Below the pieces are notes generated by a model that saw nothing but the letters and a program-made list of their open reading frames with translations, was not told the DNA's origin and searched no databases. From contig JAKCPI010000966.1 in NCBI GenBank assembly GCA_023213315.1, positions 186,001-250,000 on the forward strand: a stretch of 64,000 nucleotides of DNA. Direction: 5' to 3'. Made by a program: the position numbers and the translations under genes. This document shows, in pieces, positions 25,701-38,200 of the stretch; within the stretch, counting starts at the first letter, position 1, and every line of letters begins with the position of its first letter. This DNA comes from Euborellia annulipes (lineage: Eukaryota > Arthropoda > Insecta > Dermaptera > Anisolabididae).

Positions 25701-26134
25701 AAAAATGCTGCATTCGATCTTTCTTTATTCCTTTCTATTTTTTATTTTCAAAAAACATTTTTTTTTTTGAATTTTTAGCAAAAAGGGTCAAAATTTTATT
25801 GACATTTTTTACTCTTATCCACTGTTTCAGGCAAAATTTGACTCTGTAAAACATTATATACAAGGCTCCGTGAAATTTAAATTCATCTATTGTATATAAA
25901 TTAAATAAAAACTTTAGATAATTTTAAAATCTTTTTTTTTTTGTTCTTAAACTATGCGGCTATTTTCGTTCCGCTGATAAAAATGATGCATGCAAATTTC
26001 CTCGGACATTAAATGAACCGTTGCTTAGAAAACGAACCCCAACAAAAAAGATCGGAGTAGGAATAAGAGGACCTTTTTCACCTCTCGGTCCGTTTTGAAC
26101 CCAGTGCTTAAATAAAACGCATTCACAGGTCAGA

Positions 26135-26162
26135 ATGATGATGATGATGATAATGATGATGA
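26135..26162 (+). repeat. GAT microsatellite
   Basis: GATGATGATGATGATAATGA and further units; a simple repeat in intron sequence. Confidence 0.9.
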
Positions 26163-26979
26163 CTCATCCGGCTGATATTAATTAAAAGCATCTTCATCAT
26201 CTTGATGATTGTTTTTGTGATTGTTATCAATAATCTGCAGAGCAGCCAAAAGAAAAGAGATCGGTGACTTGCAAAGAATCTCTATGTCGGGGATCACGCA
26301 TTTCCAACTGATTCTCACCAGAATAAAAATATAGGACGTCTCTCATTATTTATTTATTTTTTGACCTACGGCACTTCTGGACATGTATAAATATTAAGTG
26401 ATTATCTTGTATTTATGATGACAACTAGTATTTTCAAGCGCTCTTTATAACAAGCCAGAGATCGTCCTTGTTTGGCCTTGCTTAACTGATGACATCTTCA
26501 CTGTCAACTATATTTCCATCATCAATGAGATATCTACCATTTATTTTATGAGAGATATGAAAAACAATATAGTTAACCAAGTACAATTTCTATCGACTGA
26601 TATTTAGAAAAGGAAGGTATCACATCATAATCATAAGAAAATTTTTCTGTTGCTTAATTATTTCTCTTGATTAATATCCAATTTTTAATTTAATATCAAA
26701 ATTGAAAATGGGTAATTTTGAATGGATGACAAGCTCTATGGTTGATTTTAATGAAAATCCCTCGTCAGTCATTAGTGTCAGAACTGACATGTTATTTTCT
26801 CAGAGGACGATCCTGAGGTGGGTTGCCATTTCCTTCCTCGGTTAATGAAAATACAGCCCTTTGTTTTTATGAATAAATTGATTATTTTGTATTTTTCTCT
26901 ATTGTAGTGTATGTGGACAAGGTTGTGAGTCAAATAATTTTAAAAAATAATAAATTATACATCTAGTGGAGGTTCCCTC

Positions 26980-27197
26980 CCCCTCCGGTGGCTGAGAGGC
27001 TAGAGGTGTTGACAAATGTCAATATCGATAGTCTGAGGGGCGTGGATTCGGATCCCAGGCAGTCGGATGAATATTTATTTAAATCATTTGTACACCAAAT
27101 GGTTTAAATAAATGTGCTTGGATCAATATATATCGTATTATTATTATTTGTATCGGTCAAAGTATTTGGGCATAAGATGCCGAAAAGATAAAAAAAA
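26980..27197 (+). mobile_element. tRNA-derived SINE, class with a Leu/Ser-like head
   Basis: The head GGTGGCTGAGAGGCTAGAGG and B box GTGGATTCGGATCCC are followed by GCAGTCGGATGAATATTTAT, the AAATCATTTG / CAAATGGTTT palindrome, and AAGATGCCGAAAAG with an A-rich end. The body matches the family while the head differs from the 53424 type. Confidence 0.75.
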
Positions 27198-28689
27198 CTT
27201 CTAGTGGGGGTTTTAGCGCTAAATCCTCCCCGAGATAGATCGGTTATCCACCATCATACAATCTAGTGAAGATCATAATTATAATATCCGTTTTGAATGC
27301 ATAGTAGACGACTATAAATCAAATGGTATTTTGATGATATCCAAGGAATTTTATTCGTTTTGTTTCAAGGTTCCAATAAGATATAGCTATTCTTATAAAT
27401 ATTTTTTATTTATAGATGATCCTTTCAGAATTCAAATAAGCCTTTATGACAGTAAAGCAAAGACCATGAGATAAAAAATATCAATGAAATATTTGAGTTC
27501 AAATATCGTTCATTGATTGTAGCATATTGTATTAAGCAAACTCGTTTTCTCATTAAAACTCTTGTTGTTGCCACCGGTTGTTGGCAATCTTTTTATCAAT
27601 TCATTGAATAAAATTTGTCGTGACTTACTCTAGTCGGATTATGATTGATGAATTACTCCTCCTCCTCTTCATATTCTTGATTCCGTTGCGAAAATCAAAT
27701 CAGATCAAGTAATTATTAATTCGTTTGTTGATAATTAATCAAAAAGTTAATAGCAGAGACACGCAAACAAGCAACAAGTGAGAGAGAATATGTTGTCGGA
27801 AGGAGGGAATCGGAGACTTGAATTCACGACGGTAAAAAGATACCTGACACCATCGTACAAAAAAAAGTTCTAAAAAATAACTTATCATTAATTGTTTAAC
27901 TGACTTTATCAACAGGCTTGCTGTATTAAAATGATTGCTTCTATTTTCTTCTATTTAGATGATTATTATTGTACGAATATAAAAATATTATTCGTCTTTT
28001 TTTAAAGAAAAAAATGTACTTATGTATATTTTCTTGAGAATTAAATATTTTAAGAAATTTCACTTAGGAATGATAAATAACGATTCCGAAATCGATTGAT
28101 TGAATTTTATTCAATTATTTATAGATGTTTTTGGGGGAGGGGTAAATCATCCATTTTGTTCCAAAGATTTTCTAGAAATTATTCGTAGCTTTGAGATTTT
28201 TTATTGCTGTTGGTTGAGATTGTAGTTGTTTGGTCGTGATCACATTCTCGGCTGCTGATCACATTCTATCTCTCTCTTGGCTGTTCAGAAAGACATCTCT
28301 GCTCTTTTTTGCCCCTGACTAGTTCGTTTTCAACTCGTGCACTCTAATTCGAGTTTAATACTAAGTCAAGAAGAGTTGGGGAGGAGGGGAAGGATGTGAT
28401 GGGCTGACAGATAAAAAGATAAAAAATCTTCACTTAAGATTCAACCATACTTATTTCTTATATTGAAACGAAGTGATGATAGAAAAATGGCAATCAAAAA
28501 AAAATTAAAATAAATAAGAAAACGACCTAACAAGAATTTTATTTTTTATCAAATAAAATATGAAATCAGATTAATGGGAGTAAAGGTTTTTGTTCACGTG
28601 CTTCAATGAAATAAGAGCCCGTTGGAATCACAAAGGTGGGCCAAGGACACCGAAAGGTTTACATATTCTTCTAGGTTAAAGAAATCGAA

Positions 28690-29110
28690 AAAATTATAAT
28701 AAAATAATTTTTTTTTTTAATTTTTTTTTTAAAAAAAAATTTTGTGGGGTTTTTCATGTCTTTTTTTTTTTAAAATTTTTAAAATTATAAATATTTTTTT
28801 TTTTTTTTTTTTTGGGGGAAAGAGGGGAATGGGTGGTTTTTTTAAAAAAAAAAGATATTTTTTTTTGGTTTTTTTTTTTGTTAGGGCTGGCTGGGGGGAA
28901 AAAAAAAGGGTTTTACAAAAAATATAGGCTTTATAAAAATAAAAAAAATAAAAAAAAAAAAAAAAAAAAAAAAAAAATAAATAAAAAAAAAAAAATATAA
29001 AAAATTTTAAAAATTAGGTTTTGTTTTTTGGTGGGGTATATTTTGGTGGTTTTTATTTGTTAGTTTTATTAAATAAAATAAAAAAAAAAAATAAAAAAAA
29101 AAAAATATAA
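28690..29110. repeat. Homopolymer-rich low-complexity tract
   Basis: Long T runs, then G-rich islands, then A runs with scattered single bases over 400 bp. It has no recognisable family and the frames read from it are lysine/phenylalanine strings. Degraded read quality is as likely as a biological repeat. Confidence 0.7.
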
Positions 29111-29388
29111 AAATCTATCCAAAAAAACTTCCAAATATACAAATGAATATTTATACGACTTGGACTGTTTCTCAAAAACAAAAGTATTGTTACAACTAGT
29201 GAGTTGTTTTAAGTTTCTTGTAAAATGATCACTTATGACTAGATAATAAATTAAGAAATTACGTTGGTATTTATTTATTTTTGAAATATTCGAAGAATAA
29301 AAACCGCCGGTTGAAATATTAATGCAAATAATATTAATTAAAATATAAATTATTATCTACAAAATATGAAGAGAAAGACTTTACTCAC

Positions 29389-29584
29389 TTATAAGAGCCA
29401 GGAGTGTTGTGACAGGAGCCGTGCACGCAGGGATTGGCTTCGCATTCGACTATGTCTTCAGCGCAGGTGTCGCCGATAAAACCAGCGGCACAGCGACACT
29501 CGAAACCATCGACTAGAGAACGACATTCCGCTCCGTTCTGGCATGGTGATGACGCACAGTGATCCTGAAGTTCACACTGTGAAC
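29389..29584 (-). CDS. Notch: Notch internal coding exon: end of EGF3, EGF4, most of EGF5
   Basis: The acceptor is TTATGTTACAG before 29584; the donor is TTATAA/GTGAGT after 29389. It enters in phase 1 (G+GT = Gly) and leaves in phase 2 (AA + G = Lys). The protein reads GSQCELQDHCASSPC QNGAEC..., then CRCAAGFIGDTC, then EDIVECEANPCVHGSC HNTPGSY. EGF4 has the O-glucose motif CASSPC, but its O-fucose position is Glu (CQNGAEC) instead of Ser/Thr. EGF5 has the calcium-binding start D-I-V-E-C and the beta-hydroxylation motif C-H-N-x4-Y-x-C-x-C completed by the next exon. The C2-C3 loop of EGF5 is one residue shorter (CVHGSC) than the usual CxxGGTC, so the O-fucose spacing is lost. In fly Notch, as I recall it, both repeats have the fucose site. 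Confidence 0.95.
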
Positions 29585-32366
29585 CTGTAACATAACAAAT
29601 ATCATGTAAAAATCAAACAAAATATTCTATTGATGGGGATCAGTTCACATTATGCTATCTCAAAATCAAATGTCTGAAGTATTCTCTGTTTGACCTTATT
29701 AAAGGAATATGAATTTAAGAGGGCTTTAAATTGAAATGCATTATTATTCATTGTGTATGAGACTGAGATGATGATTAAATTATGAGATCAAAAAGTGATC
29801 CTGACAATATTGAATTCACCTAAATGAGAGGTCTCTAAAACTTTGAATATCCTTGATTGTTTATCATGATCATTTTTGCTAAGCCTGATGTAGGCTACTC
29901 ATTCAAAAGGGTTTTAAAGACATTCATCACAACTTGAAGTTTTTCCTTTCATCTATGAGTTCCCAGGGTCTTTCTGAAGCCTTAGGCAATTTGCCTTCGT
30001 GGACCTTTGTATAATAATAATATTTAATATGAAAGTGATTTAATTAAATAAATGCCCAATGGGATTAATTCAAGTATTTTCCATTATGAATTTATGCATT
30101 AATAAATAAAAATGAAAATGATTGTGGCTAAGAGATTGTTAAAGAAAAACAGAATTAAAATAAGGTCAATACTAAATAAACGAGTATAAAATATATTTTT
30201 GAAAGAGATATAAATAAAAACTTGATTTTTATTTATTAAAATATTTTTAAGGGCTTTGGGGCCTGGGTTTTCATCTTTAGGTATTTTATTCTTGAATATC
30301 AATGATTAATAAAAAATGCAAGCAATTTTTTAATTGATGCTAAAAGATGTTCAAAGACTATCATCTTTCAGAAGGTGTGTTCTTTTCAATTTATTTTTAA
30401 TTAAACATAATATTTGATTATGTAGATAAATAAAATTTCTAAATTGTTTTTGTGAATAGAATTTTATTATTTATTTTGAAATTCTATTCATTCTTTATGA
30501 TAAACACCCACATGTCATTTATATCATCGCCCTCATTTCTGCACACAACACTAAAGTACGACCTTCGAGATTTAATTTGGTCAGAGGGGTAATAAAATCA
30601 AGGATTAAGGTAGGAAATTATTATTAAAGATCCATTTAATAGAGGAAAATTAAAAAAAAATCAATTGCTCCACAAGTGGGTGAGAATTTCCTTCGACATT
30701 AGAAATATTATGATTTTTAAATAAAAAAAAATTGTCGGCCTTCAATTTATACATCCGGATTTAAATCGGATTAAATTGGTCAAGAAAATAAAAATTTACT
30801 ATTTACTAGGTTTAATCTTAAACTACACCTAAATAAATTCCATAATTGTCATTCAACACATTTGCAGATATTTATTCTTATTGATCGTTTCGTTCAACGA
30901 ACAATGTGTTTGTGTATGTGGACTCACTCATCCGGCCTTGACTGATCATATCGTATCTTAAGTGTAACGATTATGCTAATGATATATATCTTTATGCATG
31001 AACCGTGGAGGGTAATATAATCATGGCAATAATAAAATATAGTCTCAAAAATGTTGAATAAATATAAAATAATTATTAAATTTTGTTTTAATTTTAAGTA
31101 AATTCCAATTAAAGAAAACTTGTTAACCTATTTAAGGAAAATTAGAAACATTTGAATCCATTTATTTAAATATAAATGAGCATAGATGGATCCAATAAAT
31201 ATTAAAATATATAATTAATAAGTGTAAAATATAATATTTACCTTGATATGGATATTGGAGAGCATTCAAATTTACAAACACAATAGAATTATTTTATGGC
31301 AAACTCTATAAATAAACTAATGAAGATAGCAAATGTGTCAACAATCAAATTGCTCGAGTTGTGCGCATGCGCGAGACTGGATCTCCCACTTCTCTCATAA
31401 GAGACATGCCGCGCAAGGGGAGGAGGTGGGCAATGACAAGGAAGGGAGGGGGCTGGTTTCTGAAAGGGCGGGGACATTGGCCGCTTATACTCTTTTAATA
31501 AGAGATTCAAAGTTTCTATTTTCCTTAGCGAATTTAATGTTTAACTAGTTTGTTCTAATCTTGACTCTCAAAGAGCACATTGTTTCAATTTAAACTAAAC
31601 TGTTAAGTAGAATTAAGAGTGAATCTAGATCAGATAGGTGACCCCGTGAATCATGGGCGTAGCCAGACATCTTGTTAGGGGGGGGCAATAACTCGTTTAG
31701 CCAAGAGGGGAGGGGGTATGAAAAAGATTTATTAATTATTTACTAATATTATTTTCCTTATATAAGCTCATTTAAAAAAAAAATTCACAATGGTGATTTT
31801 TTGCTTTTAATAGATAAAAAATAAAAAAGACAGGGGAGAGGACATTGGCCCCCCTGACCTCCCCCTGGCCCCTGCCTTGAATGAATCGTTACTATTTAAG
31901 ATTCAAATGAAATGGATTATTTATTAAGCCTTATATTTATATGTTGTAGTTAGCATATACTGTAAGTCTCACTTCAAGTACTGAGATCGGAGACTCGGTT
32001 CCTGTCCTAACCGACAAAAATTTATTCAAATTATAAATATCTATCAATTAATAAGAATAAATAAGAATAATGTGAGCCCTAGAGCTTTTCCGCAATTTAC
32101 CAAATAAGAATGATGTCTAAATAAATTCAGGTGCCAATAAAATTCGTAGATTGTTCTATAAAATAAAAGAATTCTTGAACAAATGTAAGTGCTTTACCGC
32201 TAAGCAATTTTTGTTTTTATATAATCAGATCAGACGGTGTTTTGTAGTTAATTAAGTGTTGGTGATGAATCAGTGTGAGCAGAGAATGAATGGATGTGTG
32301 AATGAGAGAGTTAGGAGGCGGCGGGTGGAAGTTGGAGGTGGGTGGGTGCATTGGTTGGTTGGTTAC
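29585..32366 (-). other. Notch: Notch intron between the EGF1-3 and EGF3-5 exons
   Basis: 2,782 bp, phase 1. AT-rich sequence with one GC-rich patch (31350-31490), a G/C-rich MITE-like piece (31652-31877) and a weak SINE body (31958-32110, with CCGACAAAAATTTATTCAAA). No further exon. Confidence 0.85.
31652..31877 (+). repeat. hAT-type MITE fragment (CATGGGCGTAGCCAG end)
   Basis: CATGGGCGTAGCCAGACATC followed by a G run matches the left end of the complete element at 51399. The right side is C-rich (CCCCCCTGACCTCCCCCTGG) but its exact end and duplication are not clear. Confidence 0.55.
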
Positions 32367-32641
32367 CTGCGAAGCCAGGCGTGCAGGTACACTTGTATCG
32401 GTCGAGGCTCTGCAGTTCACAGGTGGCGCCATTACGGCAAGGTCCGGAGTCGCAGGCGTTAGCGACGGGGATCTCGCAAAGTGAGGCAGAGAAACCAATG
32501 GGGCAAGTGCACCAAAAGGTCGGCGATGAGGTAGGAGATGCGCGCACGTGGCATGTCCCGCCGTTTTGGCATCTTGGTCCCGGGCCCGTATGACATGGGT
32601 TCATGTGCTGGCAGTACTCGCCCACGTACATCGATGTACAA
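32367..32641 (-). CDS. Notch: Notch internal coding exon: end of EGF1, EGF2, most of EGF3
   Basis: Codes part of the extracellular ligand-binding region of the Notch receptor, a single-pass membrane protein that is cleaved on ligand contact and signals to the nucleus. The acceptor is CTCTGTTTCAG with the exon starting at 32641; the donor is GCAG/GTAACC after 32367. It starts in phase 2 (one base, then TGT) and ends in phase 1. The 91 full codons read CTSMYVGEYC (last two cysteines of EGF1), then EGF2 (NPCHTGPGPRCQNGGTC...CTCPIGFSASLC) and EGF3 up to CTCTPGFAG. EGF2 and EGF3 keep the O-fucose motif C-x4-T-C, and EGF3 has the O-glucose motif CDSGPC. The wording matches arthropod Notch as recalled (YVGDYCEH, GFDESLCEI, NACD). 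The preceding exon, with the signal peptide and first half of EGF1, was not found upstream in this window. Confidence 0.95.
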
Positions 32642-33335
32642 CTGAAACAGAGATAACAATCGAGACAATTAGATATATCATTTTATTCTAATAATTACTG
32701 TTTACAAATTATTATTATTATGTTAAAAACCATCACTGTAAAGGACATTTATATTTCAACTAACCAACTGTATATTTTATTCAGAGCCATTTCTTAATTG
32801 GGAATAATATCCTGTGAAATGGCCAGATTAAATAAATACATTATAATAATAATGTTTTTGCCAAATAATTATAATTCTCAACTAATCCTAGCTATTTGAA
32901 ATAGAAATTTTCTAGTTTATGTCTAAACAATTATTGTAATATAAGTAAGTTTATAAGTAAAAGAATTTAATTTTCTGGTTAACTGTGGTTTATTTGTAAA
33001 AATTATTACGTTTCGGCCACTCATTTTGTGGCCTTCTTCAGATACAATTCAGCTAAGTTTATAAAGGTTGTTACATCTGTGACAACCTTTCTTCAGTCAT
33101 TAGTGTCAGACATGACACGTTGTGGTTATTTTGGAGGGTAACTTTTATGGGAATAATACTGAGAGAATTTCAAATATATTTATTTATTTATTTAATCCTT
33201 TTCTTCCTAAAGACACAATTGATGTGCATGGAAGCGTCACAAAAAAAATACAAAAATAATAGACAATATACATGCAAGGAAGGGTACATCTTTATTTTAC
33301 GTCAAAATATTCACCAACACTATATAGGGGCTGTT

Positions 33336-33546
33336 TCAGGAGGTGGGTTTTAAGTCTTTTTTGAAAATGATGACATTTGGAGATGATTTGATTTCACTTG
33401 GGAGAGCATTAAAAAGTCTTGGTCCCATTGAATTAGACGATTTTTCGCCCACCTTCAATCTAGATCTCGGACATCTCAAATCTTCCCTATGTCTTGTATT
33501 CTGCTGGTGAATATTCCTTCCTGAGTCAATGGAACTTCTCTTCTCA
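33336..33546 (-). pseudogene. 3' end of a LINE reverse-transcriptase ORF
   Basis: The minus-strand frame reads EKRSSIDSGRNIHQQNTRHR, EDLRCPRSRLKVGEKSSNSM, GPRLFNALPSEIKSSPNVII, FKKDLKPTS and stop. The pattern (R)-x-D-L-R-x-P-R ... G-x-R/K-L-W/F-N-x-L-P-x-E-I-K ... F-K-K-x-L-K is the C-terminal tail of jockey/CR1-like non-LTR retrotransposon proteins. Only about 69 codons remain; upstream in the same frame a stop follows at once, so this is a 5'-truncated, decayed copy. The 3' UTR continues toward 33150. Confidence 0.8.
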
Positions 33547-35659
33547 TATGTCTATAGTTAAATAATTTTTTGCCATGAGGAGAATTTGAACTCAAGTTGC
33601 ATTCAAAAGGATTGTAAGCTTAACTGCTTTATTCCTTCGGTTAATCGCCTCCTCAAGAGAGTTAAAATGTGCTTTTAATATAAAATTTTATAAAGAACGA
33701 TTTTACTTGCGAAATGACCAATTCCCAAATGAATTTTAAGAGAGTGTGAAGAAAATTCAATTGAAATAAATAAAACTTATTGATCGAGTATATCATTAGT
33801 GCTTTAGGTTGCCTAACTTCCAGTAAACAACTTGACATGTATGGAGCTATATCTTTTTATTTATCTAAGGTCTTTTCAACATCGGAGGCCACGTCTTATT
33901 TATTTCATTTAATTAGAGTTCACTTCAATTGTGGAGAAATATATTTGGTTGCCTACCTTCCAGTAAACAAAACTAACCTATAATGCCTTTTTAATTTTTA
34001 AATTAAGACTCTAGAATGCGACTTCGTCTTTCGAGAGTCAATGCTTACTCCTGACCAGAATTTTTTTATGGGGGAGTCAGAAATTTTTGATGTAAGAAAG
34101 GCGTAGAAAGGCGTAGTGACAGTGGCACATTCCAAGTTAGTTAAAAAAAAAGAGAAAATTTAACTTCTATATTCACACATTAATTTTCAAATTAAATTTT
34201 CTAAAAGTACACATTTCTATGTATAAAAAAAAAAAAAAATTAATAAAAAGAGCTACAAAATCTCTGTATATAAATAACGTACCCGGATCTATCTGAATCC
34301 TGTTTTGACTTTTTTTTCCTTGTGACTCAACTAACTACTTCATTTAAATCAAAAAATAACAATCATAAAAATATTAGTAATTCACTGTAAAAGACTGTTT
34401 ATCTAGATTTTGACATGCTTCGGTCAACATTTTTCACCTTCAAATCACCTAAATTTATTTTCATGTAAACTTAATTAGAAATTAATTTACAACTTTTAGA
34501 TAAGTATAATTTTTTTTTTAAATATTATTACTGTATATATTATAGATTATTATATATAATATTATATATTAAGATATCGAAAGAGTTAAGAAAAAACTAA
34601 TAAACTTTTAAACATTGGGTATTTTGATCAACAAGAATTGGGACACTTGTAAAGGTAATATAGTTTCTTTCATCAAGAGATGATTTTTATGAAAAGTTGG
34701 ATAAGCTGGAATTAAACTCGACTTGAGTTTCGAAATTTCGTAGCCTTAATCCGTTTAGCACTTCCTATTCATATATCAATAAAATAAAATCCTTTATTCA
34801 ACTTTCCACACTATAGACAACTAATGACGGACTAAAAAAAAATTTTATCTTTAATCAAAATTGAAAGTTGAATAATGATTATTTATTATTATAATTTTTC
34901 TATTTTAATTAGTTAATTCAATTTTGTATCGCCTTTTTTAGAATTTCTACAAGTTTCCTTGAAATAGTGAGATCTTATCCATACGATGAGGAGAACTCCC
35001 AAGGAGCAACTAGCACTAACCATTGATCTTTAACGGTTTTTAACTTTCTATAAAGTGTAATGGATGTCAAAAAACAAGACTCAAATGTCACAAAATCAAC
35101 TTAATTGATTAGAATCGATTGCAATTGCGCGATGAAGAGAGAGAGAGAAAATGAATGACTGATAAGTATCTCAAAAACACGTAACAAACAACAGAGGATT
35201 TAATTGAATTATGCATTCGCAATTGCAAATGTAATTCTTTAATGATAAATTTACTGATGCGCAAATCTGATCTTCAGTGATGTAAGAAAATAAAAAAATT
35301 TAAAATTTATTTTAATAAATGAAAAATATTATTAAGAACTGAATGTAGACTAGAAATATTTAAAAATAAAAACTATATGACACAAGCAAAAAATAAAATT
35401 TTTAGATCTCGAAAACTATTTTTTCTATTTATTGTATTCATAGGCTTTTCATAAGGTTGAAATTTTGTCTTCTAAAATTAGTTTATATAGCTAGTATAAA
35501 TTAACTGGATACCGGCTTCCTTCCTCTCACTTCCTTGTAACAACATTATTTTCCACTATTTCAAAGTACAGGAAATATTTATTTTTAATTAGTAATGAAG
35601 TATAAGAAATGTTTTTAGGATCTAATCATTTAAATATCATTTGGGTATAATCAATACCA

Positions 35660-36215
35660 CCAGGGCCGCAGATACACTTGACCGGCCCCTGGGCTACATA
35701 ATAATACGCCCCCCCTCCCACCCTAAAAGTTTTTTTTTTTAGTTTGTAAAAGGCTATTGTAACCTTCATGACAACAATTTTTTTCACAGTTTTTGACACA
35801 ATTTTTGAAAAAGTTATAGGTCTATATAGCTTATACTATTTATTTAAAAATTTGTTATAATTCCCTAAACAGTATCAATAATACCTAAACAGTTTTTATA
35901 AAATTGCTCTCGTAATAATTCTGTTTCCACAGCCAAACTTGACAAACTCTTCTTACACATAATAGATTAGGAAAATGATGTTTTTAATTACATGTATAAT
36001 TTTAAGATTTGAGCTTAAAGGTCCCTCAGCGAAAAAAAAATTTCAAGAAAATGATTTTTTAAATTGAAATTTTAATGTCTGTCTGTCTGTCCTTTTTAGC
36101 GACTTCCCGTTGGAATTTCGAAACTAAGCCGAGCCAGATGAAGGGGGCCCTGGACCCCCCCCCCCGGTCCAGTGGGCAAGGCCTCACTGGTTAGGCGCAA
36201 AGCTCGCCGAAGGCG
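35660..36215. repeat. C/G-rich transposon-like fragment
   Basis: AGGGCCGCAGATACACTTGA and CCCCTGGGCTACATAATAAT stand at the left, and GGGGGCCCTGGACCCC and CCAGTGGGCAAGGCCTCACT at the right, around AT-rich sequence. It resembles G-run MITEs in this window, but the ends are not exact. Confidence 0.4.
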
Positions 36216-36951
36216 GTCGACTAGTTAAAATATAAAATTCTGATGGTGAAGTGATCAAACTAAGAGCCTCGTTTAAAAGCTACAACCCTATTTTCAATAA
36301 TCTTTTTTTTTTGTAAAAATTAATAGATAAAAATTACGAGTTAAAAAAGAATTATATGAGAGAAAGTTCATTTTAATCTCCAATTATATTCTGATTTTTT
36401 TTAGGATTCAGGAAATTCGTGAAGACAACATTTGAAAAAATAAATAGTGTTATAAAATTTTTATAATTTAATCATTCCGTTATGGAGACTAACTATAGAG
36501 GAAACAGCAGTAAATTTGATATTTCTTATTGAAATAAAGTAAATTTTTTTGATAGGCCTACATTAGACACATATTAAGAAAAAGTCAACGGGGCAGCTCC
36601 AAAAAGATAGTTCTAAATCAATAGAAAAAAAGGTCAAACGAAATATTAAAATTGTAAATTCGGAAGAAACGTTTACTTCTTAGAATCCTAATTAAGTTAT
36701 GATACATTTTCCACTTTTTGTGTTCTTACATGTATTACATTACCATATAATAATTTTTTAAAAGAGAGAATTAGTTTTTTTTATAATAATAAAATTTTTA
36801 ATTTAAACAGGTAGCTAAGAGGTAGAAGTGTAGACCTTGAATGTAAATAAAAATTCGAAATTGAAACAATATATAATGTGGAATAATTGATAGCTCTAGT
36901 AGAAATGTATGACCCGCAAAAAGTCTCAAATTTATCCAGAAAATAATTTTC

Positions 36952-37105
36952 CTAGGCCCTTGGGCCCTGGCACAGTGGTAGAGTTGCTGCTTCTTGTACT
37001 AAGGGCCAAGGGTTCGCATCCCGTCTCAAACGACAAAAACAAAAATTTATTTCATTTGAATTGGCTACCATTCCGATGCCGAAAAATACTTTAAATCAAA
37101 TTTTA
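36952..37105 (+). mobile_element. tRNA-derived SINE with GATGCCGAAAAA tail
   Basis: The head GGGCCCTGGCACAGTGGTAG (A-box region) and B box AGGGTTCGCATCCCG are followed by CGACAAAAACAAAAATTTAT, GGCTACCATTCCGATGCCGA and A-rich sequence. The body is that of the copy at 9180. Confidence 0.75.
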
Positions 37106-38200
37106 AAAAAATTCCTATGGTATTTCAAATTCGCCTCCTTGATATATAATCTTCAACTACCAGGTATACACTACACGAATATAATATAATGACTTACAAA
37201 TATTTTTATTTGTTCATTTTACTAAATTAGCCAATATGGATTTTAAATAAGACAATCAATTCTTTTTTGCAGCAAATTTTTTTTAATCAGCCTGTCTCTT
37301 TGTATATATAATATTAATTCGAATATTTTTTTTCTTGACAGCTTAATGGATTAATTAATTAATTGCCAAATAATAAATAAATTTTCGCCGAGTGAAAGCC
37401 AATAAGAAAAAAAAATTGAAATAAAAGACGTCGATTAATTATTGGGCCAATCCACGAAGAGGACATGAATAAATCGCATCACAATTCAATTCAAACTTCA
37501 GCCTTTTGTTCCAAACAAAAATTTATTTTACCTTTTTAAAACATCAACAAGAGCTTCTTATTTTTTGTCCGTCAAATGCAATTAAATATCTACTAAAAGA
37601 TTTTCTTCATTTCAAAAAAAAAATATTCTCTCTAGTCTTGTTTAATGGCGGATGGAATTTATGGACGTCGGATTATTTTCTTTATGCCATATAAATAATC
37701 ATCCTATGGTCATTTGAGGGACCCCCTCGATGACCCCGACAATAACAGGACCCAGAGAACATGGCAACAAAATTTCAAACACAAATTTATCTAAAATGGA
37801 AGATAATATGCTCATAAATTACTAAACATAATCCTCTTTTGGATTTGAAATATTATTTATTTAAAAATAAACGAATAATTAAGATTCTTATTAAATATGG
37901 CGGGGAGAATTTTCGAAGTATAAATTCCAATTAAAGAATTAATAAATAGAATTTTTTTTATTAATGCAGAACGATATCGGCTTTAGAAGGGCTCAGGCTA
38001 TTTGATAGTCATAATATGGATATATCCGGTTTATTATACAATCATCAAGAGATTAAGAGTTAAGTAATTAAAGTGCTATGAGATATGCGTACACATTTTT
38101 CATAATAAAAAATCTTCAAGATTGCTTAAATGGGTCCAGAAAAAAGGAGTGTGTGTTCATGTTTCCGCCTTTCTGATACAAACTTCAATTAAATTTAAAA

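Larger units (their letters stand above)
20326..29388 (-). other. Notch: Notch intron between the EGF3-5 and EGF5-6 exons
   Basis: 9,063 bp, phase 2. It holds a direct repeat of about 30 bp (20394-20447), a large foldback (21061-21436), a partial family A array with a SINE (22928-23560), a region with two Su(H)-type sites (24320-24470), a MITE (25030-25367), a foldback (25438-25700), a GAT microsatellite (26135-26162), a SINE (26980-27197) and a homopolymer-rich tract (28690-29110). No further exon was recognised. Confidence 0.85.

Noticed and set aside
26980..27060. Possible tRNA gene
   Set aside because: A and B boxes are present but the acceptor stem does not pair and the SINE body follows directly.
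32256..32593. Plus-strand frames across the EGF1-3 exon
   Set aside because: Antisense shadows of a GC-rich Notch exon; no independent support.
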